From Modestobacter sp. VKM Ac-2984 (GTDB lineage: Bacteria > Actinomycetota > Actinomycetes > Mycobacteriales > Geodermatophilaceae), in the NCBI RefSeq assembly GCF_026967985.1, contig NZ_JAPVBJ010000010.1, positions 1 to 64,000 of the forward strand: a DNA stretch of 64,000 nt. Reading direction: 5' to 3'. Positions 1 through 8,898 of this stretch are shown here, in pieces. Made by a program: the position numbers and the translations under genes. The notes below the pieces were generated by a model. The model ran no database searches, was not told the origin of the DNA, and saw only the letters and a list, made by a program, of their open reading frames with translations. The number at the start of each line of letters is the position of its first letter. Positions within the stretch are counted from its first letter, which is position 1.

Positions 1-457
1 CCTTGGCGCGCTCGCCGTCCCGGACGATCCAGGTCAGGTCACGCCGCAGCTGGGTGGCGAGCTTCCCGCCACCCTCGACCGCCTCGTGCAGCTTGTGGCC
101 GGCGTAGAGACCCGCCTCGATCCGCCGGGCGAGGTCGACCTCCTCCTCGGCGGTGAGCAGCTTCACGCGGCCGATGAGCTTGAGGTAGGCGCGGACGGAG
201 TCGGTGGACGCGGTGAGCTCGGCGTCCTTGCGCGCCTGGCGGAGCGCGAGGGTGTCCTCCTCGTCGTCCCACTCGGACGCGGCCGCGGCAGCACCGCCGT
301 CGGTGTCCTCGGGCGCGTCCTCCTCTGCCGGCGCGGCCGTGGTGATCACGTCGGCTGCCGTCATGGGCGGTGGGGCGTCGGCGGCGGGGGCCTGGTCGGC
401 GGTGGCGGCGGGGGCCTGGTCCTTGATGGCCGGGTCCTTCATCTCGGTGATGCTCAT
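1..457 (-). CDS. Primary-type sigma-70 factor (RpoD/HrdB/SigA-like), 3' part outside window
   Basis: The reverse strand from ATG at 457 reads 152 codons to the window edge without a stop. After an acidic, Ala/Pro-rich N-terminus of about 75 residues comes a region 1.2-type segment containing [29 protein letters not shown] and [15 protein letters not shown]. This closely follows mycobacterial SigA and streptomycete HrdB just before region 2. The product would be the promoter-recognition subunit of RNA polymerase. Regions 2-4 lie beyond the window, so I cannot tell the housekeeping factor from a close SigB-type paralogue; the short N-terminal extension leaves both open. The gene is divergent from the lipoprotein at 840. 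Confidence 0.88.
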   Translation of the reverse strand, partial: MSITEMKDPAIKDQAPAATADQAPAADAPPPMTAADVITTAAPAEEDAPEDTDGGAAAAASEWDDEEDTLALRQARKDAELTASTDSVRAYLKLIGRVKLLTAEEEVDLARRIEAGLYAGHKLHEAVEGGGKLATQLRRDLTWIVRDGERAK

Positions 458-839
458 GTTCGCCTTTCCTGACGATGCCAGTCGGCATCGCACACCGGGG
501 ACGGGTGGCGGAGAGGCCGGGGGGTGAGGTGCAGGGGAGCACCGACACCTGTCGGCGGCCCGTGCGACTGCCTGGCGCAGCAGTCGGTCGCTCGGGCCGC
601 AAACGGATCAACGCCATGGTAGGCGTCGGTACGAGGGGAGCAACCCTCGCCCGAGGGAGGAAGGCGCTCCGCCGCTGTGCTCGGGTCACCACCCGACGGG
701 GTCCGCGGTCCCTGCGCCCACCAGGTCTCCGGGCGACACGACGGTCGCCGCACACCGGTTTGGCCCCGTGGTCGCGGTGGGAAGGGGTGGACGGAGCCGT
801 CCGCACATCGCCAGACCCACCCTCGAGGAGAGCCCCGTC
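458..839. other. Intergenic region between sigma factor and lipoprotein genes
   Basis: These 382 bases separate two divergent genes and must hold both promoters. On the reverse strand TACCAT at 616-621 could be a -10 box for the sigma gene, but I see no convincing -35 partner. A GAGGAG ribosome-binding site just before 840 serves the lipoprotein. Reading frames through here look like high-GC noise. I see no RNA gene. Confidence 0.4.
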
Positions 840-1355
840 ATGCTGTCGTCCCGCGGCAAGCCGATCACCGGCGCACCCCTGCTGGGTGCCGCCACCGCCC
901 TCCTCCTCGCACTGTCCGGCTGTGGTGGCGAAGACGAGCGCGACGGGAGCCTCGCCGTCGGTGAGACCGACGTCTCCGACATCCGGGGCGAGGACGACTT
1001 CACCGACCCCTACACCGGCGAGTACGACGAGGAGTTCGCCAACGACGTCGACGTCTACGCGGGCACCGAGGTGACCGTGCTCGGCCGGGTCGAGGAGGTG
1101 CTGAGCCCGACCTCCTTCACCCTCGTCGGCCCCGGCGACGAGTCGGTCGAACCAGTCCTGGTCGTGGCCCCCGACGAGATCGTGGGGCTCGAGCCGGGCC
1201 TGCTGGTCACCGTGGCCGCCACCGCCGCCAAGGAGTTCGACGTCGCGGAGGTCGAGTCGCAGCTCGGGATCGACCTGGAGGACGAGCAGTACGAGGAGTG
1301 GGAGGACGAGGCCTTCCTGGTGGCCACGATCATCGAGGAGTCCACCGCCGAGTAG
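840..1355 (+). CDS. Predicted secreted lipoprotein of unknown function
   Basis: The ATG at 840 follows a GAGGAG ribosome-binding site and gives a 171-residue protein. Residues 1-28 are a lipoprotein signal peptide (positive N-terminus, hydrophobic stretch, lipobox LSGC with Cys28), so the product should be lipid-anchored outside the membrane. The mature part is strongly acidic, with a DPYTGEYDEEF stretch followed by a small beta-rich domain (TEVTVLGRVEEVLSP). That resembles OB-like domains in other actinobacterial lipoproteins of unknown role; the resemblance is weak. An upstream in-frame start at 768 would bury the signal peptide and is less likely. Confidence 0.8.
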   Translation: MLSSRGKPITGAPLLGAATALLLALSGCGGEDERDGSLAVGETDVSDIRGEDDFTDPYTGEYDEEFANDVDVYAGTEVTVLGRVEEVLSPTSFTLVGPGDESVEPVLVVAPDEIVGLEPGLLVTVAATAAKEFDVAEVESQLGIDLEDEQYEEWEDEAFLVATIIEESTAE

Positions 1356-1367
1356 TTCGCCCCCGGG

Positions 1368-1712
1368 TCAGCGGAGCAGGACGAAGGCCAGCGCCAGCAA
1401 CGCCACCAGCAGGCCCGCGCAGCTGAGCGCGGCGATGGGGCCTCCGGCCGAACGGATGGCCGCGAGGTCTCCCCGGGCGCGGAGCGCGTCGTGGACGGCG
1501 CGGTACCTGCGGCGGGACACCTCCAGCACGACCACCGCCGGGACCACGCCCAGCAGGATCACCACCAGGGAGACGGCGCCGAACGCGGGGCCGGCCAGCC
1601 GCCCGGCGACGAGGGCCCCGACCGCCATGGCCAGCGCGGTCCGCTGCCAGGCCAGCGCCGTCCGTTCGGCCTGCAGCCCGAGGTCGAGGACCGGGTCGGA
1701 GCCGCGCGTCAC
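1368..1712 (-). CDS. DUF202 family small membrane protein
   Basis: This 114-residue protein starts at GTG 1712, which overlaps the stop of the preceding gene as GTGA, so the two are translationally coupled. The N-terminus (LQAERTALAWQRTALAM) is the DUF202 signature; three hydrophobic segments follow (about residues 25-42, 48-66 and 94-113). It is a predicted inner-membrane protein of unknown role. The reading frame continues upstream, but the family pattern starts here. It pairs with the neighbouring YidH-like gene, an arrangement common in actinobacteria. Confidence 0.82.
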   Translation of the reverse strand: MTRGSDPVLDLGLQAERTALAWQRTALAMAVGALVAGRLAGPAFGAVSLVVILLGVVPAVVVLEVSRRRYRAVHDALRARGDLAAIRSAGGPIAALSCAGLLVALLALAFVLLR

Positions 1713-2086
1713 CGCAGGAGCAGGCCGGCGAGGACCAGCAGCCCGGCCACCGTGGTGCCGCCGGCCAGCACCACGCCCAGCCGGGGCGCGGGCAGCGGAC
1801 GGCCCTGCCGCATCGCCCGCTCGGTGGCCGCCCAGCCGAGCCACGCCTGGGCGGGGGCGAGCAGGCCGAGCACGATGAAGACCAGCGCACTGGCCAGCCG
1901 CAGCCCCTCCGCGATGGGCAGCTCCAGCGCCTCCAGGGCGACCCCGGCGGCGACCAGCGCCAGCGACGTCCGGATCCAGGCGAGGAACGTGCGCTCGTTC
2001 GCCAGGCTGAACCGCGGGTCCGGTTCCCGCCCGGCTCCGTAGACCCGCATCGGGAAGCGGCGGACCGTGGGCGCCTCGTCCGGCAC
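1709..2086 (-). CDS. YidH-like DUF202 membrane protein
   Basis: This 125-residue membrane protein has the YidH-type motif DPRFSLANERTFLAWIRTSLAL near residues 20-41, then two further hydrophobic segments. GTG at 2086 is preferred because an AGGGAG ribosome-binding site lies 8 nt upstream; GTG 2107 and ATG 2050 are alternatives. The pair of DUF202 proteins probably forms one small membrane complex. Function is unknown; YidH relatives are described only as inner-membrane proteins. Confidence 0.82.
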   Translation of the reverse strand: MPDEAPTVRRFPMRVYGAGREPDPRFSLANERTFLAWIRTSLALVAAGVALEALELPIAEGLRLASALVFIVLGLLAPAQAWLGWAATERAMRQGRPLPAPRLGVVLAGGTTVAGLLVLAGLLLR

Positions 2087-2192
2087 GCGTTCGACTCCCT
2101 CGTCCACGGCAGGTCCCGGCGCCCGCTCCCGGCGATGCTCGCACGCCGGCCATCGCATTCCGCTGCACCGGCGTCCCACGTCGCCCGAGGGG

Positions 2193-2222
2193 TTGTGTCC
2201 CAGACCACAGGGTCACTACGCT
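2193..2222 (+). promoter_or_regulatory. Candidate sigma-A promoter of the aromatic catabolism cluster
   Basis: TTGTGT (2193-2198) and TACGCT (2217-2222) are separated by 18 bp, upstream of the MBL-fold gene at 2286. The same TTGTG-N18-TAnnnT layout recurs at 12128-12157. This is assigned by eye. Confidence 0.4.
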
Positions 2223-2285
2223 GAGCCGGTAAGAGAACGCATCGCTCGATATGCGAGCGAGCATCCACTGTGCACGGGAGCCCTC

Positions 2286-3248
2286 ATGGCAGCGAAGCCC
2301 TTCGCCTCATCCGCAGACCTCGGCGTCAAGGAGCAGACCCTCGAGGTGCTCGCCGACGGCGTGTACGCGCTCACCGCCGAGGGCGACCCGAACCTCGGCG
2401 CCATCGAGGGCGAGGACTTCCTCGTCTGCTTCGAGGCGCTGGCCACCCCGGTCGCCGCCCGCCGCTGGCTGGCCAAGCTGCGCGAGCACACCGACAAGCC
2501 GGTCCGCTACCTGGTGCTCAGCCACTACCACGCCGTGCGGGTGCTCGGCGCCAGCGCGTTCGACGCCGAGGCCATCATCAGCTCCGAGCAGACCAAGGGC
2601 CTGATCGCCGAGCGCGGCCAGCAGGACTGGGAGAGCGAGTACGGCCGGATGCCGCGGCTGTTCGAGGAGCCCGAGTCGATCCCCGGGCTCACCTGGCCGA
2701 CGATGACGTTCCGCGACAAGCTGACGATCGAGCTCGGCGGCGACCGCGGCGAGCTGGTGCTGGAGTTCCACGGCCGCGGCCACACCGAGGGCGACATCAC
2801 CGCCTGGATCCCCAAGCACGGGATCCTCTTCGCCGGCGACCTCGTCGAGTCCCAGGCCGCGCTCTACACCGGCGACGCCTTCCACTTCGACTGGGCCACC
2901 GGCACCCTCGACCGGATCAAGGCCCTGGGCGCCGAGCAGCTCATCGGCGGCCGGGGGGCCATCGCCCGCGGCCGGGACGAGGTGGACGCCGCGATCGAGC
3001 AGACCCGGGCCTTCCTCACCACCATGCACGAGACGGTCGGCACCGCACACCGCGCCGGCGGGACGCTCAAGGAGGCCTTCGAGGCCACCCACGCGGCCCT
3101 GGCGCCCAAGTTCGGGCACTGGCCGATCTTCGAGCACTGCCTGCCCTTCGACGTGCAGCGCCTGTGGGACGAGTTCAGCGGCATCGAGCGCCCGGTCATC
3201 TGGACCGCCGAGCGCGACCGCCAGGTGTGGGACGAGCTGCAGGGCTGA
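2286..3248 (+). CDS. MBL-fold protein with degenerate metal-binding motif, in homogentisate cluster
   Basis: This 320-residue protein starts at ATG 2286 after a GGGAG ribosome-binding site. It has the metallo-beta-lactamase fold layout: an N-terminal beta sandwich, then LVLSHYHAVRV, HGRGHTEGDI and ILFAGDLVE. The canonical HxHxDH signature appears as HYHAVR, so the Asp and third His are missing, while the later GHTEGD and GD motifs are kept. The usual PGHG-type loop reads GGRGA. It probably binds one metal or works differently from classical hydrolases. It leads the aromatic cluster, 7 bp before the FAD hydroxylase, so a role on a ring-cleavage or ester intermediate is plausible but unproven. 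Confidence 0.82.
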   Translation: MAAKPFASSADLGVKEQTLEVLADGVYALTAEGDPNLGAIEGEDFLVCFEALATPVAARRWLAKLREHTDKPVRYLVLSHYHAVRVLGASAFDAEAIISSEQTKGLIAERGQQDWESEYGRMPRLFEEPESIPGLTWPTMTFRDKLTIELGGDRGELVLEFHGRGHTEGDITAWIPKHGILFAGDLVESQAALYTGDAFHFDWATGTLDRIKALGAEQLIGGRGAIARGRDEVDAAIEQTRAFLTTMHETVGTAHRAGGTLKEAFEATHAALAPKFGHWPIFEHCLPFDVQRLWDEFSGIERPVIWTAERDRQVWDELQG

Positions 3249-3255
3249 TCGGGCG

Positions 3256-4881
3256 ATGACCTCACCCGCGATGACCACCCCCGAGGACCCCGGGACGGCG
3301 CCGGTCGTCGTCATCGGGTGCGGCCCGGTCGGCCAGACCACCGCCCTGCTGCTCGCCCGCTGGGGCCTCCCGGTCGTCGTGCTCGACGGCCGGCCCGAGC
3401 GCGACCTGGTCGGCAGCAAGGCGATCTGCCAGCAGCGCGACGTCCTCGACGTCTGGGACTCCGTCGGCGTCGGGGCGGAGCTCGCCCGCCGCGGCGTCAC
3501 CTGGACCACCGCGCGGACCTTCCACCGTGACCACGAGCTGTTCAGCTTCGAGTTCGTCGACCGCGGGCGGTCCCCGTTCCCGCCGTTCGTCAACGTCTCG
3601 CAGTGCCTCACCGAGGAGCTGCTCGACTCCGCCATCGCCGCCCAGCCGCTGATCGAGGTGCGCTGGGGCCACGAGGTCACCGGCATCGCGCAGGACGACG
3701 CCGGGGTGTCCGTCTCTCGCGCCGACGGGACGACCGTCGCCGGCAGCTACGCGGTCGCCTGCGCCGGCCCGCGCGCCGACGTCGTCCGCACGGCCCTGGG
3801 CCTGACCTTCGAGGGGCAGACCTTCGGCGACCAGTTCCTCATCTGCGACATCCGCACCGACCTGCCCGGCTGGGAGACCGAGCGGCGCTTCTACTTCGAC
3901 CCGGAGTGGAACCCCGGCCGCCAGGTGCTCATCCACCCCTGCCCGGACTCCACCTTCCGGATCGACTGGCAGGTGCCGCCGGAGTTCGACCTGGCCGCCG
4001 AGGAGGCCTCCGGCGGGCTGGACCGGCGGATCCGCCAGGTCATCGGCGACCGGCCCTACGAGATCGTCTGGAAGTCGGTCTACCGGTTCCACTCCCGGGT
4101 CGTGGACCGGATGCGGGTCGGGCGCGTGCTCGTGGCCGGGGACGCCGCCCACCTGGTCTCCCCCTTCGGCGCCCGCGGCCTGAACTCCGGGGTCCTGGAC
4201 GCCGAGAACGCGGCCTGGAAGCTCGCCTTCGTCCTGCGCGGCTGGGCGCCGGAGACGCTGCTGGACAGCTACCACGACGAGCGCCACGCCGCGGCCGTGG
4301 AGAACCTCGACGTGACCGGGGCCACCATGCGGTTCCTGGTGCCGGGCACCCCGGCGGAGGCCGAGCACCGGCTCACGGTGCTCGAGCGGGCCACCACCGA
4401 TCCCGCGGCCCGGGCCGAGGTCGACTCCGGCCGCCTGGCGGAGCCGTTCTGGTACGTCGACTCCCCGCTCACCACCCCCGACGGCCGGCGCCCGTTCCCC
4501 GGCCGGCCGGTGCGCGGCGACGTCCCGGTGCCGGCGCCGGGGGTGCTGGCGCCCGACGCCCCGGTCACCGTGCCCGGCCGGCCGGACCTCGTCCGGCTCC
4601 GGCAGCTGGCCCGGGCCGGGGTGACCGTGCTGCTCGGGGACGACGCTGCGGCGCCCCCGCTGCCCGAGCAGCCGCACGGCGGCCTGCCGGTCGCCGTCCA
4701 CCGGGTCCGCGACCTCGACGCCGACGGCACCCTGCGCGAGGCGCTGGGTGCCCGCCCCGACGAGACCTGGGTGCTCCGCCCCGACGCCCACGTCGCCGCC
4801 GTGCTGACCCGACCCGCCGACGTCGCCCCCGCGGTGGCCCGGCTGCTGTCCAGCCCCGCACTCTCCCCCGTCCCTGCTTGA
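3256..4881 (+). CDS. FAD-dependent aromatic hydroxylase (MhpA-like)
   Basis: This 541-residue flavoprotein has an N-terminal dinucleotide-binding motif (VVIGCGPVGQTTALLLARWG), a mid-protein RADVVRTALGL segment and the second FAD motif VLVAGDAAHLVSPFGARGLNSG near residue 295. That makes it a class A flavoprotein monooxygenase of the MhpA/PheA type, which uses NAD(P)H and O2 to hydroxylate a phenolic ring. The next genes open and process homogentisate, so the likely reaction is hydroxylation of 3-hydroxyphenylacetate or a close relative to homogentisate; this is inferred from context only. A second ATG at 3271 is possible. It lies in one transcription unit with the genes before and after. Confidence 0.85.
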   Translation: MTSPAMTTPEDPGTAPVVVIGCGPVGQTTALLLARWGLPVVVLDGRPERDLVGSKAICQQRDVLDVWDSVGVGAELARRGVTWTTARTFHRDHELFSFEFVDRGRSPFPPFVNVSQCLTEELLDSAIAAQPLIEVRWGHEVTGIAQDDAGVSVSRADGTTVAGSYAVACAGPRADVVRTALGLTFEGQTFGDQFLICDIRTDLPGWETERRFYFDPEWNPGRQVLIHPCPDSTFRIDWQVPPEFDLAAEEASGGLDRRIRQVIGDRPYEIVWKSVYRFHSRVVDRMRVGRVLVAGDAAHLVSPFGARGLNSGVLDAENAAWKLAFVLRGWAPETLLDSYHDERHAAAVENLDVTGATMRFLVPGTPAEAEHRLTVLERATTDPAARAEVDSGRLAEPFWYVDSPLTTPDGRRPFPGRPVRGDVPVPAPGVLAPDAPVTVPGRPDLVRLRQLARAGVTVLLGDDAAAPPLPEQPHGGLPVAVHRVRDLDADGTLREALGARPDETWVLRPDAHVAAVLTRPADVAPAVARLLSSPALSPVPA

Positions 4882-4898
4882 CCCCAGGAGGTCCCGCG

Positions 4899-6119
4899 AT
4901 GGCGTTCTACCGGCAGGTGGGCAGCGTCCCACCCAAGCGGCACACCCAGCACCGTCGGCCCGACGGCGGCCTGTACTCCGAGGAGCTGATCGGCGAGGAG
5001 GGGTTCTCCTCGGACTCCTCGCTGCTCTACCACTCCGGCATCCCGTCGGCGCTGGTCGACGCCCGGCCGTGGGAGCTGCCCGACCAGACGCTGACCCCCA
5101 ACGCCCCGCTGGTCCCCCGGCACCTGAAGCTGCACGACCTGTTCCCCGGCGAGGAGCACAAGGCCACCGACGCGGTGACCGGCCGCCGGCTGGTGCTGGG
5201 CAACGCCGACGTGCGGATCTCCTACGCCGTCAGCTCGCTGACCAGCCCGTACTACCGCAACGCCACCGGCGACGAGTGCGTCTACGTGGAACGCGGGTCG
5301 GCGGTCGTGGAGACCTCGTTCGGCGCGCTGGAGGTCGGCCAGGGCGACTACGTGATCATCCCGCGGACGACGACGCACCGCTGGGTCCCCACCGGCGCCT
5401 CGGCATCCGGCACCGACCCGCTGCGCACCTACGCCATCGAGGCGAACTCGCACATCGCCCCGCCCAAGCGGTACCTGTCCCGGTACGGGCAGTTCCTGGA
5501 GCACGCCCCGTTCTGCGAGCGCGACCTCCGCGGCCCCACCGAACCGCTGGTGGCCGAGGGCACCGACGTCGAGGTCTACGTCAAGCACCGCGGCAACGGC
5601 CCCGGCGGGCTGGCCGGCACGGTGCACGTGACACCGGAGCACCCCTTCGACGTGGTGGGCTGGGACGGCTGCCTGTACCCGTACGCCTTCAACATCGCCG
5701 ACTACGAGCCGATCACCGGCCGGGTGCACCAGCCGCCGCCGGTGCACCAGGTCTTCGAGGGCAACAACTTCGTGATCTGCAACTTCGTGCCCCGCAAGGT
5801 CGACTACCACCCGCTCGCGGTGCCGGTGCCCTACTACCACTCCAACGTCGACTCCGACGAGATCATGTTCTACGTCGACGGCGACTACGAGGCCCGTAAG
5901 GGCTCCGGGATCGGCAAGGGCTCGATCTCCGTGCACCCCGGCGGGCACAGCCACGGCCCGCAGCCGGGCGCGGTCGAGCGCTCGCTGGGCGCCGAGTACT
6001 TCGACGAGACCGCCGTCATGGTCGACACCTTCCGGCCGCTGGACCTCGGCGAGGCCGGCGTCGCCTCCGACGACGGCAAGTACGCCTGGTCCTGGTCCGG
6101 CCGCGGGCCGTCCGCATGA
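4899..6119 (+). CDS. hmgA: Homogentisate 1,2-dioxygenase
   Basis: This 406-residue protein starts at ATG 4899 behind a strong AGGAGG site. It is a cupin-type Fe(II) dioxygenase that opens the homogentisate ring to maleylacetoacetate. Family features include MAFYRQVGSVPPKRHTQHR at the N-terminus, GDYVIIPRTTTHRW, the iron-ligand region PYYHSNVDSDEIMFYVDGDY, and SVHPGGHSHGPQPG near the C-terminus, which carries the conserved histidines. Length is in the range of bacterial members. Its stop overlaps the fumarylacetoacetase start (ATGA), which gives tight coupling of the two steps. Confidence 0.95.
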   Translation: MAFYRQVGSVPPKRHTQHRRPDGGLYSEELIGEEGFSSDSSLLYHSGIPSALVDARPWELPDQTLTPNAPLVPRHLKLHDLFPGEEHKATDAVTGRRLVLGNADVRISYAVSSLTSPYYRNATGDECVYVERGSAVVETSFGALEVGQGDYVIIPRTTTHRWVPTGASASGTDPLRTYAIEANSHIAPPKRYLSRYGQFLEHAPFCERDLRGPTEPLVAEGTDVEVYVKHRGNGPGGLAGTVHVTPEHPFDVVGWDGCLYPYAFNIADYEPITGRVHQPPPVHQVFEGNNFVICNFVPRKVDYHPLAVPVPYYHSNVDSDEIMFYVDGDYEARKGSGIGKGSISVHPGGHSHGPQPGAVERSLGAEYFDETAVMVDTFRPLDLGEAGVASDDGKYAWSWSGRGPSA

Positions 6120-7330
6120 CCGGCACGACAGCCGTGACCGCCTCCTGGCTCGACCTGCCCGCCGACACCGGCTACGGGCTCGCCAACCTGCCGCACGGCG
6201 TCTTCTCCACCGCGGGCACGGCGCCCCGGACGGGGATCGCGATCGGCGACCAGGTGCTGGACCTCGCCGCGGCCACCGGCGACGACGTGCACGCCACCGG
6301 CACGCTCAACGCCTTCCTGGCGCAGGGGCCGGCGGCCTGGGCGGCGCTGCGCGCCCAGCTCGTCGACTGGTTCACCGACTCCGCGCACCGCGGTGCCGTG
6401 GAGCCGCACCTCCTGCCGCGGGCCGACGTGAGGATGCACCTGCCGATCGAGGTCGCCGACTACGTCGACTTCTACAGCTCGCAGCACCACGCGGAGAACC
6501 TCGGGAAGATGTTCCGCCCGGACTCCGCGGCGCTCACCCCGAACTGGAAGCACCTGCCCATCGGCTACCACGGCCGGGCCGGCACGGTGCAGGTCTCCGG
6601 CACCCCCGTCGTCCGCCCGTGCGGTCAGCGCAAGGCCCCGGCCGACGACGCCCCGACCTTCGGGCCCTCCCAGCGGCTGGACATCGAGGCCGAGGTCGGG
6701 TTCGTGGTGGGCGCGGGCTCGGAGCTCGGCACCGCGGTGCCCGTCGGCCGGTTCGCCGACCACGTGTTCGGGGTCTGCCTGGTCAACGACTGGTCCTCCC
6801 GCGACCTGCAGGCCTGGGAGTACGTGCCGCTGGGCCCGTTCCTCGGCAAGTCCTTCCTCACCTCGGTCTCCCCCTGGGTCGTGCCGCTGGCCGCGCTCGA
6901 GGCAGCCCGCGTCGACCCGCCGGCCCGCGACCCGCAGCCACTGCCCTACCTGCGGGACGACGGCGAGCGCTGGGGGCTGGACATCAGCCTGGAGGTGCGG
7001 CTCAACGGCGAGGTGCTCAGCCGGCCGCCGTTCGAGCTCATGTACTGGACCCCGGCGCAGCAGCTGGCCCACCTCACGGTCAACGGTGCGTCGCTGCGCA
7101 CCGGCGACCTCTTCGCCTCCGGCACCGTCTCCGGTCCCGGCGCCGACCAGCGCGGCTCCTTCATCGAGCTGTCCTGGGGTGGCAAGGAGCCGCTGACCCT
7201 GGCCGACGGCTCCACCCGCACCTTCCTCGAGGACGGCGACGAGGTGGTCATCACCGCCAGCGCCCCCGGCCCCGACGGCTCCCGCATCTCCTTCGGCGAG
7301 GTCACCGGCCGGGTCGAACCGGCCCGCTGA
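6116..7330 (+). CDS. fahA: Fumarylacetoacetase
   Basis: This 404-residue enzyme hydrolyses fumarylacetoacetate to fumarate and acetoacetate, the last step of tyrosine/homogentisate catabolism. Visible motifs include VDFYSSQHHAENLGKMFRP, the short YHGRAG motif, LDIEAEVGFVVG, NDWSSRDLQAWEYVPLGPF and RTGDLFASGTVSGP, which together carry the acidic metal ligands and catalytic His of the FAH family. It overlaps hmgA by 4 bp. No maleylacetoacetate isomerase gene is seen in this cluster. Confidence 0.95.
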   Translation: MTGTTAVTASWLDLPADTGYGLANLPHGVFSTAGTAPRTGIAIGDQVLDLAAATGDDVHATGTLNAFLAQGPAAWAALRAQLVDWFTDSAHRGAVEPHLLPRADVRMHLPIEVADYVDFYSSQHHAENLGKMFRPDSAALTPNWKHLPIGYHGRAGTVQVSGTPVVRPCGQRKAPADDAPTFGPSQRLDIEAEVGFVVGAGSELGTAVPVGRFADHVFGVCLVNDWSSRDLQAWEYVPLGPFLGKSFLTSVSPWVVPLAALEAARVDPPARDPQPLPYLRDDGERWGLDISLEVRLNGEVLSRPPFELMYWTPAQQLAHLTVNGASLRTGDLFASGTVSGPGADQRGSFIELSWGGKEPLTLADGSTRTFLEDGDEVVITASAPGPDGSRISFGEVTGRVEPAR

Positions 7331-7394
7331 CCACCCGTCCCGGCACCACCCCCGTTCCCCGTCCACCCGGCACCACCCACCTGAGAGGCCGACG

Positions 7395-8843
7395 ATGACC
7401 ACTCCCACCGTTGCCACGCCCGTCGACACCGCGTCGGACACCCCGACGTACGAGCGCCTGCTGACCGCCGTCACCGACCCCGACGGCCGCGAGGTCCTCG
7501 ACCCGGCCACCGGCGAGGTCGTCGGCCGGGTCGCCTTCGGCTCCGCGGCGGACGTGGACCGCGCCGTGGCCACCGCCCGCGCCGCCCAGCCGGCCTGGGC
7601 GGCCCGCGCCGACTCCGAGCGCATCGACCTGCTGCTGAAGGCGGCCGACGCGATCGACGCCGCGGCCGAGCCGCTGGCCGAGCTGCTCTCCCGCGAGCAG
7701 GGCAAGCCGCTCAACGGCCCGAACGCCCGGTTCGAGGTCGGCGCCTGCTCGGCGTGGCTGCGGGCCACCGCCGCCACCGAGCTGCCCGTGGAGACCGTCG
7801 TGGACGACGGGGACACCCACGCCGAGCTGCACTACCGCCCGGTCGGCGTCGTCGGCGCCATCGGGCCGTGGAACTGGCCGATGATGATCACCATCTGGCA
7901 GGTCGCCCCCGCCCTGCGGATGGGCAACACCGTGGTCGTCAAGCCCTCCGAGCACACCCCGCTGAGCGTGCTGGCGCTGCTGCACGTCCTCAACGGCGTC
8001 CTCCCCGCCGACGTCCTCACCGGCGTGGCCGGCGAGGGTGACGTCGGCGCCCGGCTGTCCAGCCACGCGGGAGTGGACAAGGTGATGTTCACCGGCTCCA
8101 CCGCCACCGGGCAGGCGATCATCAAGAGCTCCGCGGAGACGGTGAAGCGGCTGACGCTGGAGCTGGGCGGCAACGACGCCGGCATCGTGCTGCCCGACGT
8201 CGACCCGAAGGCGATCGCGGAGGGCCTGTTCTGGGGCGCCTTCATCAACACCGGCCAGACCTGCGCCGCGCTCAAGCGGCTGTACGTGCACACCGACGTC
8301 TACGACGAGGTCTGCGCGGCCCTGGTCGAGGTGGCGAAGGCGATGCCGATGGGCCGGGGCCTGGACGAGCAGAACGTGCTCGGCCCGCTGCAGAACCGCG
8401 CCCAGTACGAGATCGTCGCGCGGCTGGTCGAGGCCGCCCGCGACTCCGGCGCCACGATCCTGACCGGTGGCGACCCCGACACCGACGCCCCCGGCCACTT
8501 CTACCCCACCACCCTGGTCGCCGACATCGACGACCAGAACCCGCTGGTGGCCGAGGAGCAGTTCGGGCCGGCGCTGCCGATCGTGCGCTACGACGACCTC
8601 GAGGAGGCCGTCGCCATGGCCAACCGGCTCGACGTCGGCCTGGGCGCCTCGGTGTGGAGCAGCGACCGGGACGCCGCCCGCGCCGTCGCCGCCCGGCTCG
8701 AGGCCGGCACCGTCTGGATCAACGCCCACGGCGGGGTGCACCCGATGATCCCCTTCGGCGGGCACAAGAGGTCCGGGTACGGGCTCGAGTTCGGCGCGGA
8801 GGGCCTGAAGGCCGTGGCGGTCCCCCAGGTGATCAACGGCTGA
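7395..8843 (+). CDS. NAD(P)-dependent aldehyde dehydrogenase
   Basis: This 482-residue protein is an aldehyde dehydrogenase with GPWNWPMM for cofactor binding, catalytic Glu256 in LELGGNDAG and nucleophile Cys290 in NTGQTCAALKR. C-terminal motifs are EEQFGPALPIV and PFGGHKRSGYG. It oxidises an aldehyde to an acid in the cytosol. Lying 64 bp after fahA and before the IclR gene, it probably feeds an aromatic acid (for example a hydroxyphenylacetaldehyde to its acid) into the homogentisate route. The substrate cannot be read from sequence. Confidence 0.9.
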   Translation: MTTPTVATPVDTASDTPTYERLLTAVTDPDGREVLDPATGEVVGRVAFGSAADVDRAVATARAAQPAWAARADSERIDLLLKAADAIDAAAEPLAELLSREQGKPLNGPNARFEVGACSAWLRATAATELPVETVVDDGDTHAELHYRPVGVVGAIGPWNWPMMITIWQVAPALRMGNTVVVKPSEHTPLSVLALLHVLNGVLPADVLTGVAGEGDVGARLSSHAGVDKVMFTGSTATGQAIIKSSAETVKRLTLELGGNDAGIVLPDVDPKAIAEGLFWGAFINTGQTCAALKRLYVHTDVYDEVCAALVEVAKAMPMGRGLDEQNVLGPLQNRAQYEIVARLVEAARDSGATILTGGDPDTDAPGHFYPTTLVADIDDQNPLVAEEQFGPALPIVRYDDLEEAVAMANRLDVGLGASVWSSDRDAARAVAARLEAGTVWINAHGGVHPMIPFGGHKRSGYGLEFGAEGLKAVAVPQVING

Positions 8844-8898
8844 GCCGGGCCGGTGCCCGCGGCCTAGGGTGGACCACCACGACCACAGGGGGACGGCG

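Noticed and set aside
454-753. Possible small genes between the sigma factor and lipoprotein
   Set aside because: The frames have no ribosome-binding site and a composition typical of high-GC shadow frames.
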